From positions 372,001 to 436,000 of the forward strand of contig NZ_LZZW01000031.1 of NCBI RefSeq assembly GCF_014170375.1: a stretch of DNA of 64,000 nt, given 5' to 3'. The translations under genes and the position numbers were made by a program. The notes beneath the pieces are model-generated. The model was not told the DNA's origin and did no database searches. It saw nothing but the letters and a program-made list of their open reading frames with translations. Positions 16,527 through 23,938 of the stretch are shown piece after piece. Source of the stretch: Variovorax sp. UMC13 (GTDB lineage: Bacteria; Pseudomonadota; Gammaproteobacteria; Burkholderiales; Burkholderiaceae_C). Every line of letters begins with the position of its first letter. The first letter of the stretch is position 1.

Positions 16527-17462
16527 CTAAGCACCAACCGCGCCGGCATCGGCCGAGAGCCGCGCGAACTCGGCCCTCAAACGCGGCGCAGCGAAGTCGA
16601 CGAAGGCCCGCACCTTCGGCACCGAGAGCCGGCCCTGCGGCACGATCAGGTGCACCGGCATGGCCGCGGCTTCGGCCTCGCGCAGCAGGATCTGCAGCGA
16701 GCCGTCGCGCACGCGCTCGGCCACGTGGTAGGCGTAGAGCCGCGTCACGCCATGGCCCGCGACCGCCGACGCGAGCGCGGCCCGCACGCTGTTGACCACC
16801 AGCCGCGGCTTGAAATGCACCGTGCGCGGCACAGCGCTGCCGGCCAGCGGCGGGAAGATCCAGCTGTCGTGGCCGAAGTGCGTGGTGGTCACGATGCGGT
16901 GCTTGAGCAGGTCGGCGGGTTCGTCGATGCGCGGGTGCGCGGCCAGGTAGCGCGGCGCCGCGACCACCACCCGCTTGACGTCGCCGCCGACCCGCAGCGC
17001 CACCAGCGAGGAATCGGGCAGCTCGCCCACGCGCAGCGCGACGTCGATGCCCTCCTCCACCAAATTGACCGGCCGGTCGAGCAGCACCAGGTTCACCGAC
17101 ACGCCGGGGAAGGCATCGAGGTAGGCATCGACGATGGGCTGCAGGATCTGCTCGCCGCTGATGGGCGGCGCGCTCAGCGTCAGCGTGCCGCGCGGCGCGG
17201 CGCGCTCGCCGGCCGCGTTCAGGTCGGCCTCCTCGAGCTCGCCCAGGATCCGGCGGCAGGCGAAGGCATAGCGCTCGCCCGCCTCGCTGAGCTTGAGCGC
17301 GCGCGTCGTGCGGTGCAGCAGCTCGGTGCCCACATGGTGCTCGAGGAAGGCGATGGCGCGGCTGACCGCCGCGGGCGAACGACCCAGACGCCGGCCCGCG
17401 GCCGACAGGCTGCCCGCGTCCAGCGCCGCGACGAAGACCTTCATCGCGTCGATACGGTCCAT
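16527..17462 (-). CDS. LysR-family transcriptional regulator
   Basis: 311 residues, with HTH at the N-terminus (MDRIDAMKVFVAALDAGSLS, then SPAAVSRAIAFLEHHVGTEL) and an effector domain opening RGTLTLSAPPISGEQILQP. The DAMKVFVAALDAGSLS start is typical of the large PA14/CrgA-like subgroup. It lies 139 bases upstream of the SDR-tautomerase pair in the same direction, which it may regulate, and 22 bases downstream of the D-cysteine desulfhydrase-type gene. Confidence 0.9.
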   Translation of the reverse strand: MDRIDAMKVFVAALDAGSLSAAGRRLGRSPAAVSRAIAFLEHHVGTELLHRTTRALKLSEAGERYAFACRRILGELEEADLNAAGERAAPRGTLTLSAPPISGEQILQPIVDAYLDAFPGVSVNLVLLDRPVNLVEEGIDVALRVGELPDSSLVALRVGGDVKRVVVAAPRYLAAHPRIDEPADLLKHRIVTTTHFGHDSWIFPPLAGSAVPRTVHFKPRLVVNSVRAALASAVAGHGVTRLYAYHVAERVRDGSLQILLREAEAAAMPVHLIVPQGRLSVPKVRAFVDFAAPRLRAEFARLSADAGAVGA

Positions 17463-17484
17463 GCGCGGCCTCCGGGTCGTTGCT

Positions 17485-18498
17485 TCAGAACGCGCGCCGG
17501 TAGGCGAACAGGCCCGGCAGGCCGCCGGTCATGAGGAACAGCAGCTTGGCGCCCTTGGCGAACTTGCCGGCCCGCACGTCCTGCAGCAGGCCGGCGAAGG
17601 CCTTGCCGCCGTAGACCGGGTCCAGCAGCAGGCCTTCGAGCGAGGCCATGGTGCGCACGGCTTCGCGCATGCCGTCGGTGGGCAGGCCGTAGCCCTGGCC
17701 GATCTGGCCGTCGACGAGCACGATGGCGTCGGCCGGCACCTTGCGGCCGGGCTGCAGGCACTCGAGCGTCTGCTGCGCCAGGCCCCAGGTCAGGCCATGG
17801 GCCTTCTCGGCCGGCGACAGCACCGTGTACGCCTGCACCACCCGCGGGTCCCGGCCCATCGCGAGTAGCCCGGCCACCAGGCCGGCCTGCGTGCCGCCGC
17901 TGCCGTTGGGCAGCACGATGCGGTCGAAGCGCGTGGCCATGGCTTCGGCCTGCGACAGGATCTCCGCCGCGGCATTCGCATAGCCCAGGCAGCCGACCGC
18001 CGAGGAACCGCCGAAGGGCGCCACATAGACCGTGCGGCCCGCGGCACGCAGCGAGGCCGAGCGGTGCTGGAGGAAGGGCATGGCCGCGGCCGGGTCGGCC
18101 ACATCGTGCACCGTCGCGCCCAGCAGGCCGTCGAGCAGCACGTTGCCGTTGTGCAGGAAATCCTCGTCGTCGCGCGGCACCGAGCGCGTCAGCACCAGCT
18201 CGCACACCAGGCCCGCCTTCGCGGCCGCCGCGGCGGTGAGGCGCGCATGGTTCGACTGCCGCGCCCCGACGGTCAGGAGGGTGTCGGCGCCCGCGGCCTG
18301 CGCCTCGGCGATCAGGAACTCGAGCTTGCGCAGCTTGTTGCCGCCGCCGCCCAGGCCCGTCAGGTCGTCGCGCTTGACGAAGAGCTCCACCCCGCCGAGC
18401 TGCCGGCTGATGCGCGGCAGGTGCTGGATCGGTGTGGGGCCCTCGAGCAGGCGATGGCGGGCGAAGCGGCTCAGGTCGAGCGGGGGTGCGGTGGACAC
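17485..18498 (-). CDS. D-cysteine desulfhydrase-type PLP enzyme
   Basis: A fold-II PLP enzyme of the D-cysteine desulfhydrase/ACC deaminase family. FVKRDDLTGLGGGGNKLRKL holds the PLP Lys (GGNK), and VGARQSNHARLTAAAAAKAG the adjacent conserved turn; LPNGSGGTQAGLVAG binds the phosphate. From the GTG at 18498 the protein has 337 residues, the family length. A strong GAGGAG site lies six bases upstream of it, so the longer ATG start (18534) is less likely. The reaction is probably elimination from a D-amino acid; which one cannot be set from sequence. Confidence 0.87.
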   Translation of the reverse strand: MSTAPPLDLSRFARHRLLEGPTPIQHLPRISRQLGGVELFVKRDDLTGLGGGGNKLRKLEFLIAEAQAAGADTLLTVGARQSNHARLTAAAAAKAGLVCELVLTRSVPRDDEDFLHNGNVLLDGLLGATVHDVADPAAAMPFLQHRSASLRAAGRTVYVAPFGGSSAVGCLGYANAAAEILSQAEAMATRFDRIVLPNGSGGTQAGLVAGLLAMGRDPRVVQAYTVLSPAEKAHGLTWGLAQQTLECLQPGRKVPADAIVLVDGQIGQGYGLPTDGMREAVRTMASLEGLLLDPVYGGKAFAGLLQDVRAGKFAKGAKLLFLMTGGLPGLFAYRRAF

Positions 18499-18561
18499 GG
18501 CAGTCTCCTCGGAAGAGATCTTGAAGGGCCTCATGTTAAGAGCACGCCGCCACCCCTGCGC

Positions 18562-19725
18562 TCAAAGCCCCGCGCTCAGCGCGGCCGCCACGCCCAGCGC
18601 CCCGCCCGCCACCAGCAGCGAGCCGGTGAAGGACTGGGTCGACGCGAGGATCGCATTGGCCACCAGCGGGCCGACGATCTGGCCCACGCCGTAGACCGCG
18701 GTCATCACGGCCATCATGTTGAAGCGCACCGCATGGGCCACGCGGCGCGCGGCCGGCATCGCGATGGTCACGGTGCCGACGAAGGTGCCGCCGACCAGGA
18801 AGGCGCTCAGCAAATAGGCCGCGGCGCTGTGGCTGAACACCGGCAGCACCACGCCGATGCCCTGGACCGCCATGTTCAGCCCCAGGCTGCGGCGCGTGCC
18901 CAGGCGCAGCCGCATCCAGTGCCAGAAGAAGCAGGAGGGCACGGCGCCGAAGCCGAACACGGCCCAGACCTGGATCGGGTCCACCGGCCCCAGTGCGCCC
19001 TTGATGAACAGCGGCAGGTAGGTCGCGGTCACGATGTAGCCGAAGCCGGCCAGGCCATAGATGGCAATCAGCCGCATCGCCTGCGCACGCGGCGTGCCGG
19101 CGCCGGCCGCGCGCTCGTCGGGCCGCGCATCGGCGGCCTGCGCCGGGTCGGGCGGCAGGCCCAGGGCCGGCGATGCGGCCAGGGCCAGCACCAGGCTCGC
19201 GGCCGCGAGCACCATCCACAGCGCCGGGCTCGCGAGGCCCGCGCGGTGGCCGAGCGCGATCAGCTCCGCCGAGAGCACGATGCCCACGCCGACGCCCGCA
19301 TAGAGGATCGGCGCGCCGTGCCCGTGCCCCATGTGCTGCAGCAGCCACAGCGAAGCCGCGACCATCGACACCGCGCTGCAGACGCCCGCCAGCCCGCGCA
19401 CCGCGATGATCGCCGCGGCCGAATGCAGCAGGCCGAGCAGCGCCATGCACAGGAGGCTGCCCACCGTCGCCCAGACGCACAGGTTGCGCGCCTGTGCGGG
19501 CTTCGCCTGGCTGATGAGCAGCGCCCCCAGCAAGTAGCCCGCATAGTTGGCCGAGGCCGCCAGCGTGCCGCCGTGCACGGTGAGCAGACCGTCGCTCACC
19601 ATCGCCGGATACAGGCCGGTGAAGGCGAAACGGCCGAAGCCCATGCCGATCGCGAGGACCAGCGAGGCGGCCAGCGCGGGGCCGAGCGCCGGGCGTGCGG
19701 TGATGCTTGTCGATGCGGTCGTCAT
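18562..19725 (-). CDS. YbfB/YjiJ-type MFS transporter
   Basis: A 387-residue carrier with twelve hydrophobic segments. The start MTTASTSITARPALGPALAA, then LAIGMGFGRFAFTGLYPAMV is the family hallmark (GxGFGRFxFTxxxPxM). A central hydrophilic loop (PDPAQAADARPDERAAGAGT) splits the two six-helix halves. Substrates of this family are unknown. A LysR gene lies upstream on the same strand with a 10-base gap, so both may be co-transcribed. Confidence 0.87.
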   Translation of the reverse strand: MTTASTSITARPALGPALAASLVLAIGMGFGRFAFTGLYPAMVSDGLLTVHGGTLAASANYAGYLLGALLISQAKPAQARNLCVWATVGSLLCMALLGLLHSAAAIIAVRGLAGVCSAVSMVAASLWLLQHMGHGHGAPILYAGVGVGIVLSAELIALGHRAGLASPALWMVLAAASLVLALAASPALGLPPDPAQAADARPDERAAGAGTPRAQAMRLIAIYGLAGFGYIVTATYLPLFIKGALGPVDPIQVWAVFGFGAVPSCFFWHWMRLRLGTRRSLGLNMAVQGIGVVLPVFSHSAAAYLLSAFLVGGTFVGTVTIAMPAARRVAHAVRFNMMAVMTAVYGVGQIVGPLVANAILASTQSFTGSLLVAGGALGVAAALSAGL

Positions 19726-19735
19726 GGCCCGGCAC

Positions 19736-20620
19736 CTATCTGGAGGTGGCGCCGACCCGCCCGCGCAGCGCCTCGAAGGCCGGCGTCTCGTAGCCCTGGC
19801 GCCAGACCAGCACCGTGTCGATCAAGGTGATCGGCAGCTCGCGCATGCCCTTGGGCTTGCCCATCAGTTCGATCACGCTGCGCGGCATCAGGCTCACGCA
19901 CTCGCCCGAAGCCACGCAGGCCAGCATGCCGTGGTAGGAGCCCATCTCCTGCACATCGAGCGGCGCCACCGCCGGCCCCCGGGCCAGGATGCGTTCGGTG
20001 ATCAGCCGGTAGGTGCAGCCGTTCGGGAACGCCGCCACCGAGCGGATCGCCACTTCGTCGACCTGCTGCACGGGCGCATGCCCCGGGGGCAGCAGCAGCA
20101 CCAGCTCCTCCTGGAACACCGGCACCGACGCCAGGCCCAGCGCCGCCAGGTCGATCGCCGCATCGCCCTCGGCCACCGGGGGCAGCGCGACGAAGGCGCA
20201 GTCCAGGCTGCGCCCGTGCACCGCCGCGACCAGCTGGCGCGAGGGGCCGGTGGACAGGCGCAGACGCACCTGCGGGAACTGGCGGTGGTAGGACGCCAGC
20301 GGCTCGGGCAGGCGGCTCGCCGCCGTGCTCTCCATCGAACCGATGCGCAGCACGCCCGTGGGCTCCGCGGGATGCAGCACCTGGCGCGCCTCCTCGGCCA
20401 GCGCCAGCATGGCCTTGGCGTAGTGCAGGAAGCGCTCGCCCTGGGGCGACAGCGCCATGCGCTTGTTGTCGCGCAGGAACAGCGCCACGCCCAGTTCTTC
20501 CTCGAGCTGCTGCACCCGCGTCGTCACGTTGGACTGGACCCGGCCCAGGCGCTGGGCGGCCCGGGTCACGCTCAGTTCCTCGGCCACCGCACAAAAGATC
20601 TCCAACGTCGCGTGTTCCAC
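19736..20620 (-). CDS. LysR-family regulator, divergent from nitronate monooxygenase
   Basis: 294 residues. The HTH lies at residues 1-60 (LEIFCAVAEELSVTRAAQRL, then VQSNVTTRVQQLEEELGVAL), and the effector domain starts GVLRIGSMESTAASRLP. It resembles regulators of the CynR/GltR-like type. The start at 20620 is the first ATG before the HTH; a longer frame is unlikely. It reads divergently from the nitronate monooxygenase gene across an 88-base spacer that contains a perfect dyad. Confidence 0.9.
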   Translation of the reverse strand: MEHATLEIFCAVAEELSVTRAAQRLGRVQSNVTTRVQQLEEELGVALFLRDNKRMALSPQGERFLHYAKAMLALAEEARQVLHPAEPTGVLRIGSMESTAASRLPEPLASYHRQFPQVRLRLSTGPSRQLVAAVHGRSLDCAFVALPPVAEGDAAIDLAALGLASVPVFQEELVLLLPPGHAPVQQVDEVAIRSVAAFPNGCTYRLITERILARGPAVAPLDVQEMGSYHGMLACVASGECVSLMPRSVIELMGKPKGMRELPITLIDTVLVWRQGYETPAFEALRGRVGATSR

Positions 20621-20652
20621 ATCGTTCCTTGAAAGAGATGTATAAAATCAAC

Positions 20653-20677
20653 TTGTTCTCTTATAGAGATCATACAA
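20653..20677 (+). promoter_or_regulatory. Perfect dyad in the LysR / nitronate monooxygenase spacer
   Basis: TCTCT, TAT, AGAGA forms a perfect 13-base inverted repeat at 20657-20669, flanked by TTGT (20653-20656) and ACAA (20674-20677) in mirrored positions. It is in an AT-rich stretch between divergent genes, 39 bases before the monooxygenase start and about 36 before the LysR start. This is the expected place for a LysR operator. A TATAAA hexamer upstream (20641-20646) may be a -10 element of either promoter. Confidence 0.6.
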
Positions 20678-20708
20678 CCCCGCTTCATCTCATTCAAGGA
20701 CCCTCCAC

Positions 20709-21770
20709 ATGCCAGCCTCGAACGCGCTCGCGCGACTCCACGTACCGCTCCCCATCGTGCAGGCGCCCATGGCCGTGGCCTCGACGCCCGAGATGGCGGC
20801 CGCCGCCTCGAACGCCGGCGCCCTGGGCTCGCTGGCCCTGGGCGCCAGCACGCCCGCGCAGGCCCGGGCCCTGATCACCGCCACGCGCGCGCTCACCGAC
20901 AAGCCCTTCAACGTCAACTTCTTCTGCCACCGGCCCGCCGTCGCCGACCCGGCGCGCGAAGCGGCCTGGCTCGCGCTGCTGCGCCCGCGCTTCGAGGAGT
21001 TCGGCGCCACGCCGCCGGCCGGCCTGAAGGAGATCTACAAGAGCTTCACGGTCGACCACGAGATGCTGGACATGCTGCTGACCGAGCGCCCCGCCGTCGT
21101 GAGCTTCCATTTCGGCCTGCCGCCGCAGGCATGGATCGAGGCGCTGCACGACGCGGGCATCGTGCTGGCCGCCTGCGCCACCTCGCTGGAGGAAGCCGCG
21201 CAGATCGAGGCCGCGGGCATCGACTGGATCGTCGCGCAGGGCTACGAGGCCGGCGGCCATCGCGGCGTGTTCGATCCCGAACAGGGCGACCCGCAGATCG
21301 GCACCTTCGCACTGGTGCGCGCGATTGCGCACAGTTCAAGGCTGCCCGTGATCGCGACCGGCGGCATCATGGACGGCCAGGGCATCGCCGCCGCGCTGCA
21401 GCTCGGCGCCTCGGCCGTGCAGCTGGGCACGGCCTTCCTGCTGTGCCCGGAGTCGGCGGCCAACGCGAGCTACCGCGCGGCCCTGAAGTCGGCGCCTCGC
21501 ACGGCCGTGACCGCCACGATCTCGGGCCGCGCCGCGCGCGGCATTCCCAACCGCCTCTACCTGGACGGCGACGCGCAGGCCCTGGCCACGCTGCCCGACT
21601 ACCCAATCGCCTACGACGCCGCGAAGTCGCTGACGGCCGCGGCCGCCGCCAAGGGCAACAGCGACTTCGCCGCGCAGTGGGCGGGGCAAGGGGTGTCGAT
21701 GATCCGCGAACTGCCGGTGGCGGAACTGATCGCGGTGCTGGTGGAGGAATGGCGGGCGGCGGGCCGCTGA
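20709..21770 (+). CDS. Nitronate monooxygenase-type FMN enzyme
   Basis: A 353-residue TIM barrel of the nitronate monooxygenase/2-nitropropane dioxygenase family. The N-terminal PIVQAPMAVASTPEMAAA, GSLALG and the FMN region VIATGGIMDGQGIAAAL are all present. The catalytic His lies in AQGYEAGGHRG. The enzyme oxidises alkyl nitronates with O2, defending against propionate-3-nitronate and related toxins. It is divergent from a LysR gene that probably controls it. Confidence 0.9.
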   Translation: MPASNALARLHVPLPIVQAPMAVASTPEMAAAASNAGALGSLALGASTPAQARALITATRALTDKPFNVNFFCHRPAVADPAREAAWLALLRPRFEEFGATPPAGLKEIYKSFTVDHEMLDMLLTERPAVVSFHFGLPPQAWIEALHDAGIVLAACATSLEEAAQIEAAGIDWIVAQGYEAGGHRGVFDPEQGDPQIGTFALVRAIAHSSRLPVIATGGIMDGQGIAAALQLGASAVQLGTAFLLCPESAANASYRAALKSAPRTAVTATISGRAARGIPNRLYLDGDAQALATLPDYPIAYDAAKSLTAAAAAKGNSDFAAQWAGQGVSMIRELPVAELIAVLVEEWRAAGR

Positions 21771-21789
21771 AAAAACGCGGCCTTGAAGG

Positions 21790-22068
21790 CTACGGTTTCC
21801 GCCTGCGCGCAGGCCGGGCCAGCACGCCGATGACCATCAGCGCCGACGGGGTCAGCCAGCCCAGCCACAGCAGCACGCCCCGCGCGGCGCCGCTGTCGGC
21901 CAGGGCGCAGGCCAGCGAAGAAGCGATCGCGGCGATGCCGAGCCCACGCAGCATCGGCCGTGCGAGGCCGCCACGCCATCGGCGCGGCAGCTGCTCATGG
22001 TGCCGGTCCATGGCCAGCGCCAGTGCGCCAAGACCGGGCAGCAGCAGGGCCGGCACCAGCCACGCCAT
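21790..22068 (-). CDS. DUF3325-family small membrane protein
   Basis: A 92-residue protein with two to three hydrophobic segments (MAWLVPALLLPGLGALALAM, IAAIASSLACALAD, LLWLGWLTPSALMVIGVLA). It matches the DUF3325 proteins found in siderophore uptake cassettes beside PepSY and DUF3649 genes. Its ATG shares a base with the stop of the PepSY gene (TGATG), which is tight translational coupling. It is probably a subunit or helper of the PepSY protein at the inner membrane; its mechanism is unknown. Confidence 0.82.
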   Translation of the reverse strand: MAWLVPALLLPGLGALALAMDRHHEQLPRRWRGGLARPMLRGLGIAAIASSLACALADSGAARGVLLWLGWLTPSALMVIGVLARPARRRKP

Positions 22069-23612
22069 CAACACGTCGCGGCCCTCGCCTGTCGTCGTCG
22101 CAGGGTCCAGGCGACGCAGGCAAACGCGATGCCGGCGGCCAGCGCGGCCAGGTCGAAGCCGGCCATCACCACGTCGTGATCGGCCAGTGACGGCAGAAGG
22201 CCGCGCGAGGTGGTCAGGGCATTGAGCACAGGCAGCAGGACGAAGACAAAGGCGGCGAGAAGTGCCTGCTTCCTCCACGCGCACCGCGGCGGGCGCAGCG
22301 CGGCCCACAGGAACATCAGCAGCCAGACGCCGAACAGCGTGTGCACCTCCCATTCGGCGCGGTGGGCCATGTCGACGGGCAGCAGCCGGTTGGCCCAGAA
22401 ATAGGCGCCGATGGCCACCGGCAGTCCGATGACCACGGCGACGTTGAGCCGCTCCACCAGGCGCAAGCCGAAGTGCGCGGCCCCGCGATGCCGTTCGATG
22501 CGCTGCCGGCGCTTGACGGACCACAGCACCAGCCCTGTCGCGATCATCACCGCGCCCAGCAGGCCCGACAGCACATAGAGCGCGCGCAGCACCGGCGCCG
22601 CGAAGATGCCTTCGTGCAGGCCCAGCATCAGGTCGCGGAAAGCCTTGGGACCGGATTGCCAGGCCTCGCGCTCCATCAGCCGTTCACCGCTCACGCCGTC
22701 GTACACCAGGATGTCGGTGGCGCGCAGCGGGCCGGCCGCAAAGTCGCCGACGACGTGGATGCGGGCATGGGCATCGTTGGGGTTCTCGAAGCCCAGCGTG
22801 GCGACCGGCTTGCCGCCCCATCGCGCCTGCGCGTCGTGCAGCACCCGCTCCAGCGGCACGAGCGGCGCAGGCTGGCCGGCGCTGCGGCTGGGGGCCAGCG
22901 GCGGGAACACCTCGTTCAGGAAGGCTTCCTGCCTGGCTTCGCCCGGCCCGTACCACGGCGTCACGACCCACGGCATGAACGAGAACATCAGGAAGACCAG
23001 GCCCGAGTAGGTGATCATCAGCTGGAAGGGCAAGGTCAGGACGCTCGCCACGTTGTGCGCGTCGAGCCACGAACGTTGCCCCTTGCCGGGCCGGAAGGTG
23101 AAGAAGTCCGCGAAGATCTTCTTGTGCACCACGATGCCGGTGACCAGCGCGACCAGCATCGCCAGCGTGGCGAGGCCCACGATCCACTCGCTGGCCAGCG
23201 CCGGCAGGTAGTGCAGCCGCCAATGCATCTGGTAGAGCGTCTGGCCGCCAGCCGTGTCGCGCGTCGCGATGCGCTGGCCGGTATCGGGGTCGAGGTAGGC
23301 CGTGCCGGAGGCACCGTGCGCCGCCTGCCAGGACACGCGCAGATAGGGCTCGTTGCGATCGATCGGCAAGGTGATGTTCCAGCGCCGCGCTTGGGCCGCA
23401 TGGTCCTGCAGATAGCGCTGCGCCTGCAGGATCGCCGGGGCCTGCGACGACGCATGCCGGGCGACCGGCAGCTCGGGCCGCATCCAGCGATCGATCTCGG
23501 TGTCAAGGTAGCCGAGGGTGCCGGTGACGAAGATGAAGTACAGCACCCAGCCGAACAGCAGGCCCAGCCAGGTGTGCAGCCAGGCCATGGACTGGCGGAA
23601 TTGTTCCTTCAT
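22068..23612 (-). CDS. PepSY-associated transmembrane protein (siderophore cassette)
   Basis: A 514-residue protein with the PepSY-TM family layout: a first helix after RQSMAWLHTWLGLLFGWVLY, a large periplasmic region with FLNEVFPPLAPSR, and helices near 170-190, 210-230, 350-370 and at the C-terminus. Conserved His residues (LHTW, MHWRLHYLP) resemble haem or metal ligands of this family, which includes ferric reductase-like partners in siderophore uptake. ATG 23612 follows a GGAG site; an earlier in-frame start would add a non-conserved leader. Confidence 0.85.
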   Translation of the reverse strand: MKEQFRQSMAWLHTWLGLLFGWVLYFIFVTGTLGYLDTEIDRWMRPELPVARHASSQAPAILQAQRYLQDHAAQARRWNITLPIDRNEPYLRVSWQAAHGASGTAYLDPDTGQRIATRDTAGGQTLYQMHWRLHYLPALASEWIVGLATLAMLVALVTGIVVHKKIFADFFTFRPGKGQRSWLDAHNVASVLTLPFQLMITYSGLVFLMFSFMPWVVTPWYGPGEARQEAFLNEVFPPLAPSRSAGQPAPLVPLERVLHDAQARWGGKPVATLGFENPNDAHARIHVVGDFAAGPLRATDILVYDGVSGERLMEREAWQSGPKAFRDLMLGLHEGIFAAPVLRALYVLSGLLGAVMIATGLVLWSVKRRQRIERHRGAAHFGLRLVERLNVAVVIGLPVAIGAYFWANRLLPVDMAHRAEWEVHTLFGVWLLMFLWAALRPPRCAWRKQALLAAFVFVLLPVLNALTTSRGLLPSLADHDVVMAGFDLAALAAGIAFACVAWTLRRRQARAATC

Positions 23613-23646
23613 CGTCGCTCCGCCCTCGCGCCCATGGAGCCACGCA

Positions 23647-23931
23647 TCACAGCAGCGCCCATGCGACCAACGCACTCAGCAAGCTCGGCAGCGCGAGTCC
23701 AAGCCATGCCCCACGCGCGCTGCGGGCCGCAAAGGCCCACATCACGGCGCCGGCATAGACCACGAAGCTCAACTGCATCGCGACCAGCACGGCATCGACA
23801 CGCGCCATGGCCCCGAAGCCGGAGGCGACGAGTGCCACGATGGCCGTGGACAGGCTGGTGGCGAGCGCATAGCCGCCGACCGCGGCGGCCACGCAGCGCG
23901 AGAAAACGCTCCAGCGCGCAGGGCTCAGCAC
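23647..23931 (-). CDS. DUF3649-family membrane protein
   Basis: A 94-residue protein with three hydrophobic stretches (VAAAVGGYALATSLSTAIVA, LVAMQLSFVVYAGAVMWAFA, WLGLALPSLLSALVAWALL). It matches DUF3649, which is almost always found between a TonB receptor gene and a PepSY gene, as here. It is thought to be part of the iron-uptake apparatus. It lies 34 bases before the PepSY gene and 7 bases after the receptor gene on the same strand, so all belong to one transcript. Confidence 0.82.
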   Translation of the reverse strand: MLSPARWSVFSRCVAAAVGGYALATSLSTAIVALVASGFGAMARVDAVLVAMQLSFVVYAGAVMWAFAARSARGAWLGLALPSLLSALVAWALL

Positions 23932-23938
23932 CGACGGT

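Noticed and set aside
21762..21782. GGCCGC/GCGGCC hairpin after nitronate monooxygenase as a terminator
   Set aside because: The loop holds the A run and no T run follows, so it does not fit an intrinsic terminator on either strand.
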